Positions 1 through 9,590 are shown, counted from the stretch's first letter. The stretch is 64,000 bases of DNA from Pseudomonas sp. B21_DOA (GCA_030544685.1 CP086683.1:496001-560000); one strand, 5' to 3'. Notes: generated by a model not told the origin, from the sequence alone. A program made the numbers and translations.

Positions 1-75
1 CTGGTCAGCCGGTTGACCCTAACGCTGTAAAACAAAGCTCCCCGGCACACAGGGGATCAACTGTTGGAATAGAAA

Positions 76-167
76 CTGTGGCGAGGGATTTATCCCGATG
101 GACTGCGCAGCAGTCCCGCTTTTTGGGGCCGCTGCGCGACCCAGCGGGGATAAATCCCTCGCCACAG
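76..167. repeat. Palindromic intergenic repeat, family A
   Basis: Arms CTGTGGCGAGGGATTTATCC and its near-exact inverse flank an internal hairpin rich in GCAGC and GCTGC. It lies between the left edge and the MFS gene. The same element recurs near 1683, 25592, 29541, 43562 and 63189. It has no coding potential. Bases 1-75 hold no feature I can support. Confidence 0.9.
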
Positions 168-216
168 GGTTTCATGTTTGAACAAAAATCTGGATTAACC
201 ACCCACACGAGGTTCC

Positions 217-1644
217 ATGCCCAACCGCCCGCCTCTCGACGCCATCACCGCCCGCTGGTTGCCGTGGGTCGTTGCCATCGCGTTCTTCATGCAGTCCCTC
301 GACGGGACCATCCTCAACACCGCGCTGCCGGCCATGGCCAGCGATCTGGCCGAAGACCCGTTGCGCATGCAGGGTGTGATCATCGCCTACATGCTCACCG
401 TGGCCCTGCTGATCCCGGCCTCCGGCTGGATCGCCGACCGCTTCGGCACCAAGAAAATCTTCTTCGGCGCCATTCTGCTGTTCAGTTTCGGCTCGTTGCT
501 CTGCGCGTTATCCAGCAGCCTCGGCATGCTCATCGGCGCCCGCGTCATCCAGGGCCTCGGCGGTGCGCTGATGCTGCCGGTCGGGCGACTGGTGGTGCTG
601 CGTGCCTACCCGCGCTCGGAACTGGTGCGGATCATGGGTTTCATCACCATTCCGGGTCTGCTCGGTCCACTGATCGGCCCGACCATGGGCGGCTGGATGG
701 TGGAATACGTGACGTGGCACTGGATCTTCCTGATCAATCTGCCGGTCGGGGTGATCGGTTGTTATGCGGTGTGGAAATTCATTCCTGACCTGCGCGGTAC
801 GGAGCGCACGCGTTTCGACAGCCTCGGTTTTCTGCTGTTCGGCGCGGCGATGATCCTCATCACCATTGCCATGGAAGGCCTCGGCGAACTCCACCTGCCG
901 CACTTGCGGGTGATGTTGCTGCTGTTCGCCGGCATGGCCTGTCTGGCGGCGTACTGGCTGCGCGCCGGGCATATCGACAATCCGTTGTTCGCGCCGTCGC
1001 TGTTCAAGACACGTACCTTCGCCGTCGGTATTCTCGGCAACCTGTTCGCACGCTTGGGCAGCGGCGCCCTGCCGTTTCTGGTGCCGTTGTTGCTGCAAGT
1101 GGCCTTGGGTTACTCCCCCTCGCAAGCCGGGATGAGCATGTTACCGCTGGCCGCTGCGGCGATGATCGCCAAGTGGGTCGCGCGGCCGCTGATCGAACGC
1201 CTCGGCTATCGCATCGTCCTCACCGGCAACACATTGGCGCTGGGGATCATGCTGGCGAGCATGGGCCTGGTCAGCGAGCAGACGCCGTACTGGCTGCTGC
1301 TGTGCCTGCTAGCCGTGCTGGGTGCTATCAACTCGCTGCAATTCACCGCGATGAACACGGTGACGCTGATCGACCTCGACGATGCCAGCGCCAGCAGCGG
1401 CAACAGTCTGCTGTCGGTGGTCGCGCAGTTGTCGCTGAGCCTCGGCGTGGCCTGCGCCGGTGCGCTGCTTGGTGGCTTCACTGCGAAGGTCGGCAACGAT
1501 GGCGTGGAAACCGTACTCGGCGCGTTCCAACTGACCTTCGTCACGGTCGGCGTGATGGCGATGCTGGCGGCGACGATCTTCTCGCAGCTGTCCAAGGAAG
1601 ACGGCCGCCGGGCGAAACGGCCGCAGGAGCACATCGAACACTGA
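217..1644 (+). CDS. MFS multidrug exporter, DHA2 (EmrB/QacA, MdtD-like) family
   Basis: A 475-residue inner-membrane protein, the usual length for 14-helix DHA2 drug:proton antiporters. The first helix carries the family signature around FMQSLDGTILNTALPAMA. The loop 2-3 motif GWIADRFGTKKIF and motif C-like GLLGPLIGPTMGGW follow. It probably exports toxic compounds using the proton gradient. It ends in a short basic cytoplasmic tail. It stands alone between two family-A repeats, with no EmrA-like adaptor or local regulator next to it, which fits an MdtD-like stand-alone exporter. The start ATG lies directly downstream of a GAGG-containing stretch. Substrate unknown. Confidence 0.9.
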   Translation: MPNRPPLDAITARWLPWVVAIAFFMQSLDGTILNTALPAMASDLAEDPLRMQGVIIAYMLTVALLIPASGWIADRFGTKKIFFGAILLFSFGSLLCALSSSLGMLIGARVIQGLGGALMLPVGRLVVLRAYPRSELVRIMGFITIPGLLGPLIGPTMGGWMVEYVTWHWIFLINLPVGVIGCYAVWKFIPDLRGTERTRFDSLGFLLFGAAMILITIAMEGLGELHLPHLRVMLLLFAGMACLAAYWLRAGHIDNPLFAPSLFKTRTFAVGILGNLFARLGSGALPFLVPLLLQVALGYSPSQAGMSMLPLAAAAMIAKWVARPLIERLGYRIVLTGNTLALGIMLASMGLVSEQTPYWLLLCLLAVLGAINSLQFTAMNTVTLIDLDDASASSGNSLLSVVAQLSLSLGVACAGALLGGFTAKVGNDGVETVLGAFQLTFVTVGVMAMLAATIFSQLSKEDGRRAKRPQEHIEH

Positions 1645-1682
1645 TTCTGCTGAAAAACTTCTGTGGCTGCTGAAGGACTTCC

Positions 1683-1830
1683 GTGGCGAGGGATTTATCC
1701 CCGCTGGGTTGCGCAGCAGCCCCAAAAAGGTTGGATGCGGTCAGCCGGATGAATCGAGGTGGCAGGTATTGGGGTGCTGCGCACCCATCGGGGATAAATC
1801 CCTCGCCACAGATAAATCCCCTCGCCACAG
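1683..1830. repeat. Family A palindromic repeat with an extra partial right arm
   Basis: The left arm starts GTGGCGAGGGATTTATCCCC and the right arm ends near 1810. A second truncated right arm (GATAAATCCCCTCGCCACAG) follows at once at 1811-1830, so the end of the element is duplicated. It separates the MFS gene from dbpA. Confidence 0.88.
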
Positions 1831-1932
1831 GTAATCCCTGCCTCGGGTTCAATCGCTGTTCGTCCAGAACTGTCGAGGAAACTGGCAAGGGGCTGCTACA
1901 CTGCGCGACATTTTGTTTTGCAGGCCAGTCCC

Positions 1933-3318
1933 GTGACCACCATCGCCACCGCTTTTAATACTCTGCCGCTGTCCGCCGCCATGCTGGCTAACCTCGAATC
2001 ACTCGGTTATGCCCAGATGACGCCGATCCAGGCGCAGAGCTTGCCGGTGATCCTCAAGGGGATGGACCTTATCGCCCAGGCCAAGACCGGCAGCGGCAAG
2101 ACCGCCGCATTCGGCATCGGCCTGCTCAACCCGATCAACCCGCGCTACTTCGGTTGCCAGGCGCTGGTGATCTGCCCGACCCGCGAGCTGGCCGACCAGG
2201 TGGCCAAGGAAGTCCGTCGCCTGGCCCGCGCCGAAGACAACATCAAGGTCCTGACCCTGTGCGGTGGCGTCTCGTTCGGCCCGCAGATCGCTTCGCTGGA
2301 GCACGGCGCGCACATCATCGTCGGCACCCCGGGGCGCATTCAGCAGCACCTGCGCAAGGGTTCGCTGGTGCTCGATGGCCTGAACACGCTGATCCTCGAC
2401 GAAGCCGACCGCATGCTCGACATGGGTTTCTACGACGCCATCGAAGACATCATCATCAAGACCCCGGAGCGCCGGCAGACTCTGCTGTTCTCCGCGACCT
2501 ACCCGGTGGGCATCAAGCAACTGGCCTCGAAATTCATGCGCGATCCGCAGACCGTCAAGGCTGAAGCCTTCCACGACGACACGCAGATCGAGCAGCGCTT
2601 CTACGAGATTTCCCCGGAAGAGCGCATGAGCGCGGTGACCAAAGTCCTGCACCACTTCCGTCCGGCGTCCTGCGTGGCGTTCTGCTTCACCAAGCAGCAG
2701 GTTCAGGAAACCGTCGATCACCTGACCGCCAAAGGCATTTCCGCCGTCGGCCTGCACGGCGATCTGGAACAGCGTGACCGCGATCAGGTGCTGGCGATGT
2801 TCGCCAACCGCAGCACCTCGGTGCTGGTCGCCACCGACGTCGCCGCCCGTGGCCTGGACATCGATGCGCTGGACATGGTGATCAACGTCGAGCTGGCGCG
2901 CGATTCGGAAATCCACATCCACCGCGTCGGCCGCACCGGTCGCGCGGGCGAGAAAGGCATCGCCATCAGCCTGGTCGCGCCGTCCGAAGCTCATCGTGCG
3001 CAAGCCATCGAACAACTGCAGAAAGCGCCGCTGAACTGGGATCAGATCGACAACCTCAAGTCCCAGGGCCTGGCACCGCTGCAACCGCCGATGACCACCC
3101 TGTGCATCGGCGCTGGCCGCAAAGACAAAGTGCGCCCGGGCGACATTCTTGGCGCACTGACCGGCGAAGCGGGCATTCCCGGTGCGCAGGTCGGCAAGAT
3201 CGCGATCTTCGATTTCCAGGCCTACGTCGCTGTCGAGCGCACCGTGGCCATGCAGGCCTTGCAGCGCCTGAACGACGGCAAGATCAAGGGCCGCTCGTTG
3301 CGCGTACGCATTCTGTAA
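1933..3318 (+). CDS. dbpA: ATP-dependent RNA helicase DbpA
   Basis: A 461-residue DEAD-box helicase (E. coli DbpA is about 457). The motifs appear in order: Q motif near residue 35 (MTPIQAQSLPV), Walker A AKTGSGKT, PTRELADQ, DEAD, SAT, and HRVGRTGRAG. The last 75 residues form the DbpA-specific RNA-binding domain (from LCIGAGRKDKVRPGDILGA), which recognises hairpin 92 of 23S rRNA. The role is late 50S subunit assembly. I chose the GTG at 1933, which gives MTTIATAFNTLPL. An upstream in-frame start at 1918 would add only five residues. Monocistronic. Confidence 0.95.
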   Translation: MTTIATAFNTLPLSAAMLANLESLGYAQMTPIQAQSLPVILKGMDLIAQAKTGSGKTAAFGIGLLNPINPRYFGCQALVICPTRELADQVAKEVRRLARAEDNIKVLTLCGGVSFGPQIASLEHGAHIIVGTPGRIQQHLRKGSLVLDGLNTLILDEADRMLDMGFYDAIEDIIIKTPERRQTLLFSATYPVGIKQLASKFMRDPQTVKAEAFHDDTQIEQRFYEISPEERMSAVTKVLHHFRPASCVAFCFTKQQVQETVDHLTAKGISAVGLHGDLEQRDRDQVLAMFANRSTSVLVATDVAARGLDIDALDMVINVELARDSEIHIHRVGRTGRAGEKGIAISLVAPSEAHRAQAIEQLQKAPLNWDQIDNLKSQGLAPLQPPMTTLCIGAGRKDKVRPGDILGALTGEAGIPGAQVGKIAIFDFQAYVAVERTVAMQALQRLNDGKIKGRSLRVRIL

Positions 3319-3343
3319 GCGATCTTCCATCCATGGGAGATCC

Positions 3344-3435
3344 CTGTGGGAGCGGGCTTGCCCGCGATGACGGCCTGACAGACAACATTTATGTTGAATG
3401 TGCAGACCTCATCGCGGGCAAGCCCGCTCCACAGG
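3344..3435. repeat. REP-type inverted pair (family B)
   Basis: The arms TGTGGGAGCGGGCTTGCCCG and its inverse are separated by about 40 bases. This is the common Pseudomonas REP doublet. It fills the gap between dbpA and the flavoprotein gene and may act as a transcript end or a nucleoid-protein site. Confidence 0.9.
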
Positions 3436-3474
3436 AGTCACAGGTGATTTTGAATTTTGTGTGAGGACACCGTT

Positions 3475-4653
3475 TTGCGCTCTACCGAAGTCGTGATCAT
3501 TGGCGCTGGCGCCGCCGGCTTGATGTGTGCCCTGACCGCCGCCGGACGCGGGCGTCAGGTGTTGCTGCTCGACCACGCGAACAAGGCCGGCAAGAAAATC
3601 CTCATGTCCGGCGGCGGTCGCTGCAATTTCACCAACATGTACACCGAACCGAGCAATTTCCTCTCGCAGAACCCGCATTTCTGCAAATCCGCGCTGGCGC
3701 GTTACACCCAGTGGGATTTCATCGGTCTGGTCGGCAAACACGGCGTGCCGTACCACGAGAAGAAACTCGGCCAGCTGTTCTGCGATAACAAATCCAGCGA
3801 CATCCTCGGCATGCTGCTCGATGAATGCGATCAGGCCGGCGTCGATCTGCGTCTGGACACCTCGATCCAGACCATTGAAAAAATCGACAGCGGTTATCTC
3901 CTCGACACCACACTTGGCCAGGTTCAGTGCCAGTCTCTGGTGATCGCCACCGGCGGCCTGTCGATCCCGACCCTGGGCGCCACCGGTTTCGGTTATCAGG
4001 TCGCCAGACAATTCGGCCATGAACTGCTGCCGACCCGCGCCGGGCTGGTGCCGTTCACCATTACCGACCAGCTCAAGGAGTTGTGCACAGAGCTGTCCGG
4101 GACCTCGGTGGATTGTCTGGTCAGCTGCAATGACCAGAGCTTTCGCGAAAACATCCTGTTCACCCATCGCGGCCTCAGTGGCCCGGCGATTCTGCAGATC
4201 TCTTCGTTCTGGGAGCCCGGTGATACGGTGGAGATCAACCTGCTGCCGGATCACGACGCGGCGAGCTGGCTGCAAGAGCAAGTCGCCGAGCGCCCGAACA
4301 GTGAACTGAAGACTTTGCTTGGCGAGATTTTCACCAAGAAAATGGCCAACCTGCTGGCGGATAACTGGTTCGTTTCCAAACCAATGAAGCAGTACACCCA
4401 CGCGGAACTGGCGGAGATCGCCGAGAAGCTTGGCAGCTGGAAGGTTGTACCGGCGGGGACTGAAGGCTATCGCACGGCTGAGGTGACTCTGGGTGGCGTC
4501 GATACCCGCGAGGTGTCGTCCAAGACCATGGAGTCGCTGAAAAGCCCGGGCCTGTACTTTATTGGTGAAGTGCTCGACGTCACCGGGCATCTGGGCGGCT
4601 TCAATTTCCAATGGGCCTGGGCCTCCGGTTACGCTGCCGCGCAATACGTCTGA
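3475..4653 (+). CDS. NAD(P)/FAD-dependent oxidoreductase, HI0933/YhiN family
   Basis: A 392-residue flavoprotein. The N-terminal dinucleotide-binding motif VIIGAGAAGLMCALTAAGRG is followed by the family signature MSGGGRCNFTN near residue 45. The C-terminal signature GHLGGFNFQWAWASGYAA is the FAD-binding end. Members are related to BaiN-type reductases, but the physiological substrate in pseudomonads is unknown. I chose TTG at 3475 because GTGAGGA sits eight bases upstream. An in-frame TTG at 3457 would place that ribosome site inside the gene. No operon partners. Confidence 0.9.
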   Translation: MRSTEVVIIGAGAAGLMCALTAAGRGRQVLLLDHANKAGKKILMSGGGRCNFTNMYTEPSNFLSQNPHFCKSALARYTQWDFIGLVGKHGVPYHEKKLGQLFCDNKSSDILGMLLDECDQAGVDLRLDTSIQTIEKIDSGYLLDTTLGQVQCQSLVIATGGLSIPTLGATGFGYQVARQFGHELLPTRAGLVPFTITDQLKELCTELSGTSVDCLVSCNDQSFRENILFTHRGLSGPAILQISSFWEPGDTVEINLLPDHDAASWLQEQVAERPNSELKTLLGEIFTKKMANLLADNWFVSKPMKQYTHAELAEIAEKLGSWKVVPAGTEGYRTAEVTLGGVDTREVSSKTMESLKSPGLYFIGEVLDVTGHLGGFNFQWAWASGYAAAQYV

Positions 4654-4683
4654 TCCCATTCTCTCAAATTTGAAATGCAATCT

Positions 4684-4774
4684 CTGTGGGAGCTGGCTTG
4701 CCAGCGATGAGGCCGGTACATCCAACATCAATGTTGAATGTCAGACCGCCATCGCTGGCAAGCCAGCTCCACAG
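4684..4774. repeat. REP-type inverted pair (family B, GCTGGC variant)
   Basis: The arms CTGTGGGAGCTGGCTTGCCA and the inverse flank about 45 bases. The remaining 140 bases before the next gene show no coding potential. Confidence 0.88.
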
Positions 4775-4915
4775 GGATATGTACGCCATTTGAGATTTAG
4801 TTCGGCACAAGACCTCAAAGGAACACTTTTTGCTGTCAGATGTGCTCGGCGCCATTGCGTCGGCGTCATTACTGGCTCAATTTAGCGGCATCGCCTCGGA
4901 AGGCCTTCGCACTTC

Positions 4916-7090
4916 ATGTCCTCGACCTCGTTTCGTCAGTCTTTGCGGCGCCTGTGGGCGCTGGATAAATTCAGCTACAGCGTGCGGGTATTCATCGCCC
5001 TGACCGGCAGCATGGCGCTGTGCTGGTATCAGGATGAAATGGGTCTGCTGATCCCGTTGTTCCTCGGCATCATCGCCAGCGCCCTGGCCGAGACCGACGA
5101 CAGTTGGCAGGGGCGTCTCAACGCTCTGGCGGTGACGCTGGTGTGTTTCAGCATCGCCGCGCTGTCGGTGGAATTGCTCTTTCCCTACCCGATCATTTTT
5201 GCCGTGGCCCTGGCGCTGGCCAGTTTCGGCCTGACCATGCTCGGCGCGCTGGGCGAGCGATACGGTGCGATCGCCTCGGCGACGCTGATTCTCTCGGTGT
5301 ACACGATGATCGGCGTCGATCAGCGCGGCGGCGCGGTTACCGATTTCTGGCATGAACCGATGCTGCTGGTCGCCGGTGCAGCGTGGTATGGCCTGCTCTC
5401 GGTGCTGTGGCAGGCGCTGTTTTCCAATCAACCGGTGCAGCAGAGTCTGGCGCGGCTGTTCCGCGAACTGGGCCTGTATCTGAAGCTGAAATCCTCGCTG
5501 TTCGAGCCGATCCGGCAGATGGACGTCGAAGCCCGCCGCCTCGAACTGGCGCAACAGAACGGCCGGGTGGTCGCCGCACTCAACACCGCCAAGGAAATCA
5601 TCCTGCACCGGGTCGGCAATGGTCGACCGGGCTCGAAAGTCAGCCGTTATCTGAAGCTGTATTTTCTTGCGCAGGACATCCACGAACGCGCCAGCTCTTC
5701 GCACTACCCTTACAACGCGCTGGCCGAGGCATTCTTCCACAGCGACGTGCTGTTTCGCTGCCAGCGCCTGCTGCGCCAGCAAGGCAAGGCCTGCCGGGCC
5801 TTGGCCGAGTCAATCCAGATGCGCCAGCCGTTCATCTACGACGCCAGTTTCGCCGAAGCTTTGAGCGACCTGCATGCCTCCCTCGAACACTTGCGCATCC
5901 AGAGCAACCCGGCATGGCGCGGCCTGCTGCGCTCGTTGCGCGCACTGGCGGCGAACCTCGGCACCCTCGACCGCCTGCTCAGCGATGCGAGCAACCCCGA
6001 TGCTCTGGCGGACGCCACCGACAGCAGCCTGCTCGACCGCTCACCGCGCAATCTCAAGGACGTATGGATTCGCCTGCGTACGCAACTGACGCCGACTTCT
6101 CTGCTGTTCCGTCATGCCCTGCGCCTGCCGCTGGCACTCAGCATCGGCTACGGCATGGTGCACCTGATCCACCCGTCGCAAGGCTACTGGATCATCCTCA
6201 CCACGCTGTTCGTCTGCCAGCCGAACTACGGAGCCACCCGGCGCAAGCTCGGCCAGCGGATCATCGGCACGGCCATTGGTCTGACGGTGGCCTGGGCGCT
6301 GTTCGATCTGTTCCCCAACCCGGTGGTGCAATCGTGCTTCGCCATTGCTGCCGGCGTGGTGTTCTTTACCAACCGCACCACCCGCTACACCCTGGCGACG
6401 GCGGCGATCACGATCATGGTGCTGTTCTGCTTCAATCAGGTCGGCGATGGCTACGGACTGTTTCTGCCACGGCTGTTCGATACCTTGCTGGGCAGTTTGA
6501 TTGCGGGTCTGGCGGTGTTCCTGTTCCTGCCGGACTGGCAGGGTCGGCGTCTGAACAAAGTGCTGGCCAACACTCTGACCTGCAACAGCATCTACCTGCG
6601 CCAGATCATGCAGCAATACGCCGCTGGCAAGAGCGACGACCTCGCCTATCGCCTGGCGCGCCGCAACGCGCACAACGCCGACGCGGCACTGTCGACAACA
6701 CTGGCGAACATGCTCATGGAGCCGGGGCATTTCCGTAAGGAGGCGGATGTCGGTTTCCGTTTCCTGGTGCTGTCGCACACCCTGCTCAGCTATTTGTCAG
6801 GGCTCGGCGCGCACCGCGAAACACAGTTGCCAGCGGAGGTGCGCGAGCATCTGATCGAAGGCGCCGGGGTGAAACTGGCGACCAGCATCGACGAAATCGC
6901 CCAAGGCCTTGCGAGCAAGCAGCCGATTGCAATTCAGAGTGATGAAGAAGAAGCGCTGGCCAATGAGCTGGAACAGATGCCGGATGAAATCGATGAAGGG
7001 CAGCGGTTGGTGCAGACGCAGCTGGCGCTGATTTGCCGGCAGTTGGGGCCGCTTCGGACATTGGCGGCGCATTTGATCAAAGAGGTCTAG
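4916..7090 (+). CDS. yccS: YccS-type inner-membrane protein (FUSC family)
   Basis: A 724-residue membrane protein matching YccS in length (about 720) and plan: an N-terminal hydrophobic block (residues about 20-150), a long soluble middle (about 160-390), then a second hydrophobic block (about 395-540) resembling the fusaric-acid-resistance/aromatic-acid efflux domain, and a soluble C-terminus. The second block begins FRHALRLPLALSIGYGMVHL and includes YWIILTTLFVCQPNYGATR, a hallmark of the family. The function is unproven, and a role as exporter or envelope protein is inferred from the fold. GGAAGG 12 bases upstream supports the ATG. Monocistronic. Confidence 0.9.
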   Translation: MSSTSFRQSLRRLWALDKFSYSVRVFIALTGSMALCWYQDEMGLLIPLFLGIIASALAETDDSWQGRLNALAVTLVCFSIAALSVELLFPYPIIFAVALALASFGLTMLGALGERYGAIASATLILSVYTMIGVDQRGGAVTDFWHEPMLLVAGAAWYGLLSVLWQALFSNQPVQQSLARLFRELGLYLKLKSSLFEPIRQMDVEARRLELAQQNGRVVAALNTAKEIILHRVGNGRPGSKVSRYLKLYFLAQDIHERASSSHYPYNALAEAFFHSDVLFRCQRLLRQQGKACRALAESIQMRQPFIYDASFAEALSDLHASLEHLRIQSNPAWRGLLRSLRALAANLGTLDRLLSDASNPDALADATDSSLLDRSPRNLKDVWIRLRTQLTPTSLLFRHALRLPLALSIGYGMVHLIHPSQGYWIILTTLFVCQPNYGATRRKLGQRIIGTAIGLTVAWALFDLFPNPVVQSCFAIAAGVVFFTNRTTRYTLATAAITIMVLFCFNQVGDGYGLFLPRLFDTLLGSLIAGLAVFLFLPDWQGRRLNKVLANTLTCNSIYLRQIMQQYAAGKSDDLAYRLARRNAHNADAALSTTLANMLMEPGHFRKEADVGFRFLVLSHTLLSYLSGLGAHRETQLPAEVREHLIEGAGVKLATSIDEIAQGLASKQPIAIQSDEEEALANELEQMPDEIDEGQRLVQTQLALICRQLGPLRTLAAHLIKEV

Positions 7091-7165
7091 CTGCAAGTTG
7101 CAAGCTACAAGCCGAACGCAACCCTGCTTCTAACTTGAAGCTTGCAGCTTGAAATTTGTAGCTCC
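7091..7165. repeat. Family D repeat (GCAAGCT/AGCTTGC-rich inverted repeat)
   Basis: Repeated CTTGCAGCTTG and CAAGCTACAAGC words form an imperfect inverted repeat between two convergent genes. Related sequence occurs at 32551, 34225 and 35258. Confidence 0.75.
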
Positions 7166-7168
7166 CCA

Positions 7169-7906
7169 CTACATTCCATGCCGCCGCAATAACTTCTCAT
7201 AAGTCCCGTCAGCCTTCATCGCTGCAATCGCCCGGTCAAACCCGGCGACGATCTGCTCATGCTGCGGATTCTTCAGGCTGACCAGAATATGCAGGCTGTT
7301 CTCACTCAACGGCTTGGGTAAAAACTCCACCGAATTGCGCACCTTGGCCGATTCCCGCGCCAGGTAATACTTCGCTACGTACTCATCCTCAAGCGTCAGC
7401 TTGACCCGGTCCGCCGCGAGCATGCGCACGCCCATGGCGAAGTTGTGCACGGGCACTTTCTGCATCGCCGTGTCGGCATCGAACGGGGCGGAATAGGCGT
7501 ACCCGCGCACCACCGCAATCGGATAGGTGTGCAGTTGCTCGAGGCTGTTGTATTCAATGGGTGCGTCTTTACGCTTGAGGAAGCGGATGCGATTGATCAG
7601 GTACTCACCGGAAAACTGGCCGATCTGCGTGCGCTCGTCGTTGTACCAGGCGTTGACCAGCACGTCGTAACGCCCTTCGCCAATCCCCAGCAATGCTCGC
7701 GCCCACGGCACTTGCTCGTAGCCGCTGGCATAACCGGCGCGAGCCAGTGCGGTGCTGACAATGTCGGTGGCCAGGCCACCATTGACCAGCGCATCGTCGG
7801 TAAACGGCGGCCAGTTATCGAACGCCAGCCGCAGCTTCTGCGCCGCAGCATCCTGGCCCAGCACCAGCAGTCCGATCAGCGCAACGGCTTGAAGCAATCG
7901 CAGCAT
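7169..7906 (-). CDS. Periplasmic solute-binding protein, SBP_bac_3 family
   Basis: A 245-residue protein with a signal peptide (about residues 1-22, ending near QDAAAQ) and the bilobed extracellular binding fold of polar amino-acid ABC transporters. It starts KLRLAFDNWPPFTDD, has YASGYEQVPWARALLGIGEG in lobe 1, and includes the YDVLVNAWYNDERT region. No permease or ATPase gene is adjacent, so it is an orphan. Such stand-alone proteins may feed a distant transporter or a sensor. A paralogue lies at 35419-36231. The ligand is unknown. Confidence 0.88.
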   Translation of the reverse strand: MLRLLQAVALIGLLVLGQDAAAQKLRLAFDNWPPFTDDALVNGGLATDIVSTALARAGYASGYEQVPWARALLGIGEGRYDVLVNAWYNDERTQIGQFSGEYLINRIRFLKRKDAPIEYNSLEQLHTYPIAVVRGYAYSAPFDADTAMQKVPVHNFAMGVRMLAADRVKLTLEDEYVAKYYLARESAKVRNSVEFLPKPLSENSLHILVSLKNPQHEQIVAGFDRAIAAMKADGTYEKLLRRHGM

Positions 7907-8161
7907 GCTTGAACATCCTCAGCGGGCAACCGCCCGACGTGGTTTCACGTCAAAATCCAAGGCCCCTTACCGGCAAAACCCAAGCATTGAACATTAGCTC
8001 ATGGGAGCCAGTGGACAGTGCTCTTCAGCAGATTACACAAAGTCGCAGCCAGCGTGAGAAAGGAATAGTGGCATTTTGACCTTTATCACAGACTGTTGCG
8101 CCATACAGACATACGGCGCTGCTGCGCTTAGTATCGGGCGACATGGTCAAGGAATCGAAAA

Positions 8162-8614
8162 ATGACAATCGAGTGGATCTGCAAACATCATCGTGATCTG
8201 GGCAAAGAGCAGTTGTACGCCTTGTTGAAGCTGCGCTCTGATGTATTCGTGGTCGAACAGAAATGCGCCTATCCGGATCTCGACGGCCAGGATCTGGACG
8301 GCGATACCCATCACCTGATGGGCTGGGAGGATGATCAACTGATGGCTTACCTGCGCCTGCTGGATCCGGAATCCCAGGGCGGCGACGTGGTGATTGGTCG
8401 GGTGATAACCGCCCCTGCCGGTCGGGGCAAAGGGCTGGGGCACGAAATGATGGAGCAGGCTTTGAAGCAGGCCGAGAAGCACTGGCCGCAGGTGCCGATC
8501 TATCTGTCGGCGCAGGCGCATCTGCAGGGGTATTACGGCAAGTACGGGTTCGAAGTGGCGGGCGAGGAATATCTCGAGGATGGGATTCCCCACATAGGCA
8601 TGCGTCGTTCTTGA
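8162..8614 (+). CDS. elaA: GNAT N-acetyltransferase, ElaA family
   Basis: A 150-residue single-domain acetyltransferase of the ElaA type. The N-terminal half (LYALLKLRSDVFVVEQKC) is typical of ElaA. The acetyl-CoA-binding motif A is VIGRVITAPAGRGKGLGHEM at about residues 78-97, and the C-terminal YYGKYGFEVAGEEYLEDGIP closes the fold. The acceptor substrate is unknown. The upstream gap (7907-8161) is AT-richer and must hold its promoter and that of the divergent binding-protein gene, but I see no unambiguous boxes. Confidence 0.92.
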   Translation: MTIEWICKHHRDLGKEQLYALLKLRSDVFVVEQKCAYPDLDGQDLDGDTHHLMGWEDDQLMAYLRLLDPESQGGDVVIGRVITAPAGRGKGLGHEMMEQALKQAEKHWPQVPIYLSAQAHLQGYYGKYGFEVAGEEYLEDGIPHIGMRRS

Positions 8615-8630
8615 GGGCCTCATCGCTGGC

Positions 8631-8713
8631 AAGCCAGCTCCCACAGGTTCATCGCTCGTTCACGAAAACCGTGTTCGCTGGAGATCCCTGTGGGAGCTGG
8701 CTTGCCAGCGATT
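8631..8713. repeat. REP-type inverted pair (family B), outward orientation
   Basis: CATCGCTGGCAAGCCAGCTC and the opposite arm CTGTGGGAGCTGGCTTGCCA are separated by about 40 bases. It lies between convergent genes, where it may serve as the shared transcript end. Confidence 0.88.
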
Positions 8714-8737
8714 GCGTCAGTTCAGGCGCCGCTGGAT

Positions 8738-9034
8738 TCAGGGGTATTCCAGCACCGCTTTTATCTGCCGCAAATTGCGCTCGATCCAGCCGCGATCAAT
8801 CGCTCCCCACTCGCGAATCCGATAGCGCCCGGCATGATTGCGCGCGCCCTCTTCCTGTTCGAACTCACAGATGATGTCCAGATCGGCCAGCGCGGCAATC
8901 GTGTCCTGCGCCGTGCGTCGAGGCATGCCGGTGACTTCGGTCAGCGCCGGCACGCTTGGCGCCAAGCCACTGTCGATCAGATAGGCCACGTACAAACGGC
9001 GGTAGAAACTGCTTTTGGTCTTGCTGACGTCCAT
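8738..9034 (-). CDS. Small winged helix-turn-helix protein
   Basis: A 98-residue protein with a predicted winged-helix DNA-binding domain. YRRLYVAYLIDSGLAPSVPA is followed by LTEVTGMPRRTAQDTIAALA, which reads as helix-turn-helix plus recognition helix. The basic C-terminus includes RYRIREWGAIDRGWI. I chose ATG 9034 (MDVSKTKSSFY). A longer frame from 9133 would run back into the upstream protease gene. It lies 17 bases downstream of that gene on the same strand, so the two are probably co-transcribed. The targets are unknown. Confidence 0.8.
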   Translation of the reverse strand: MDVSKTKSSFYRRLYVAYLIDSGLAPSVPALTEVTGMPRRTAQDTIAALADLDIICEFEQEEGARNHAGRYRIREWGAIDRGWIERNLRQIKAVLEYP

Positions 9035-9051
9035 CACACCTTCCTGATTGG

Positions 9052-9546
9052 TCAAGCCTGCATATCCCGCCACGTCAGGTACACACGCAGATCGAACTCG
9101 ATCTGGTGATACCCCGGCAGCATGTGCTCGCACAGTTTATAGAACGCCTTGTTGTGGTCCGATTCCTTGAAGTGCGCCAGCTCGTGCACCACGATCATCT
9201 TCAGAAAGTCCGGCGCGGCGTCCTTGAACAGCGCGGCAATACGGATTTCCTTGTTGGCCTTGAGCTTGCCGCCCTGCACCCGCGAAACCGTGGTGTGCAG
9301 GCCGAGGGCGCGGTGGGTCAGGTCGAGGCGGTTGTCGAACAGCACTTTGTCGATGGCCGGCGCGTTGCGCATATACTGCTGTTTGAGATCCAGCGCGTAG
9401 CTGTACAGTGCCTTGTCGCTCTGTACGTCATGCCGTCCCGAATAGCGCTGATCGAGGTAATCACCCAGCCGCCCTTCGGCGATCAGCTGGCGCACCTGAT
9501 CCTGCAAACGCTCGGGATAGGCCTGGAGGTATTTCAACACAGTCAT
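9052..9546 (-). CDS. YgjP-type zinc metallopeptidase (M48-like)
   Basis: A 164-residue protein with the HExxH zinc motif in VVHELAHFKESDHNKAFYK (about residues 119-137). The downstream acidic/histidine cluster is the third-ligand region of the YgjP/DUF45 family. No signal peptide or membrane helix, so it is cytoplasmic. It is first in a two-gene unit with the winged-helix gene. The substrate is unknown. Confidence 0.88.
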   Translation of the reverse strand: MTVLKYLQAYPERLQDQVRQLIAEGRLGDYLDQRYSGRHDVQSDKALYSYALDLKQQYMRNAPAIDKVLFDNRLDLTHRALGLHTTVSRVQGGKLKANKEIRIAALFKDAAPDFLKMIVVHELAHFKESDHNKAFYKLCEHMLPGYHQIEFDLRVYLTWRDMQA

Positions 9547-9590
9547 GGACGAGCGACGCGGTTCGGAAAAGGTGCGCCAGTGTAGCGAAT

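Noticed and set aside
7907..8161. Small RNA or small gene between the divergent binding-protein and elaA genes
   Set aside because: No open frame with a ribosome site and no hairpin with a T tract were seen.
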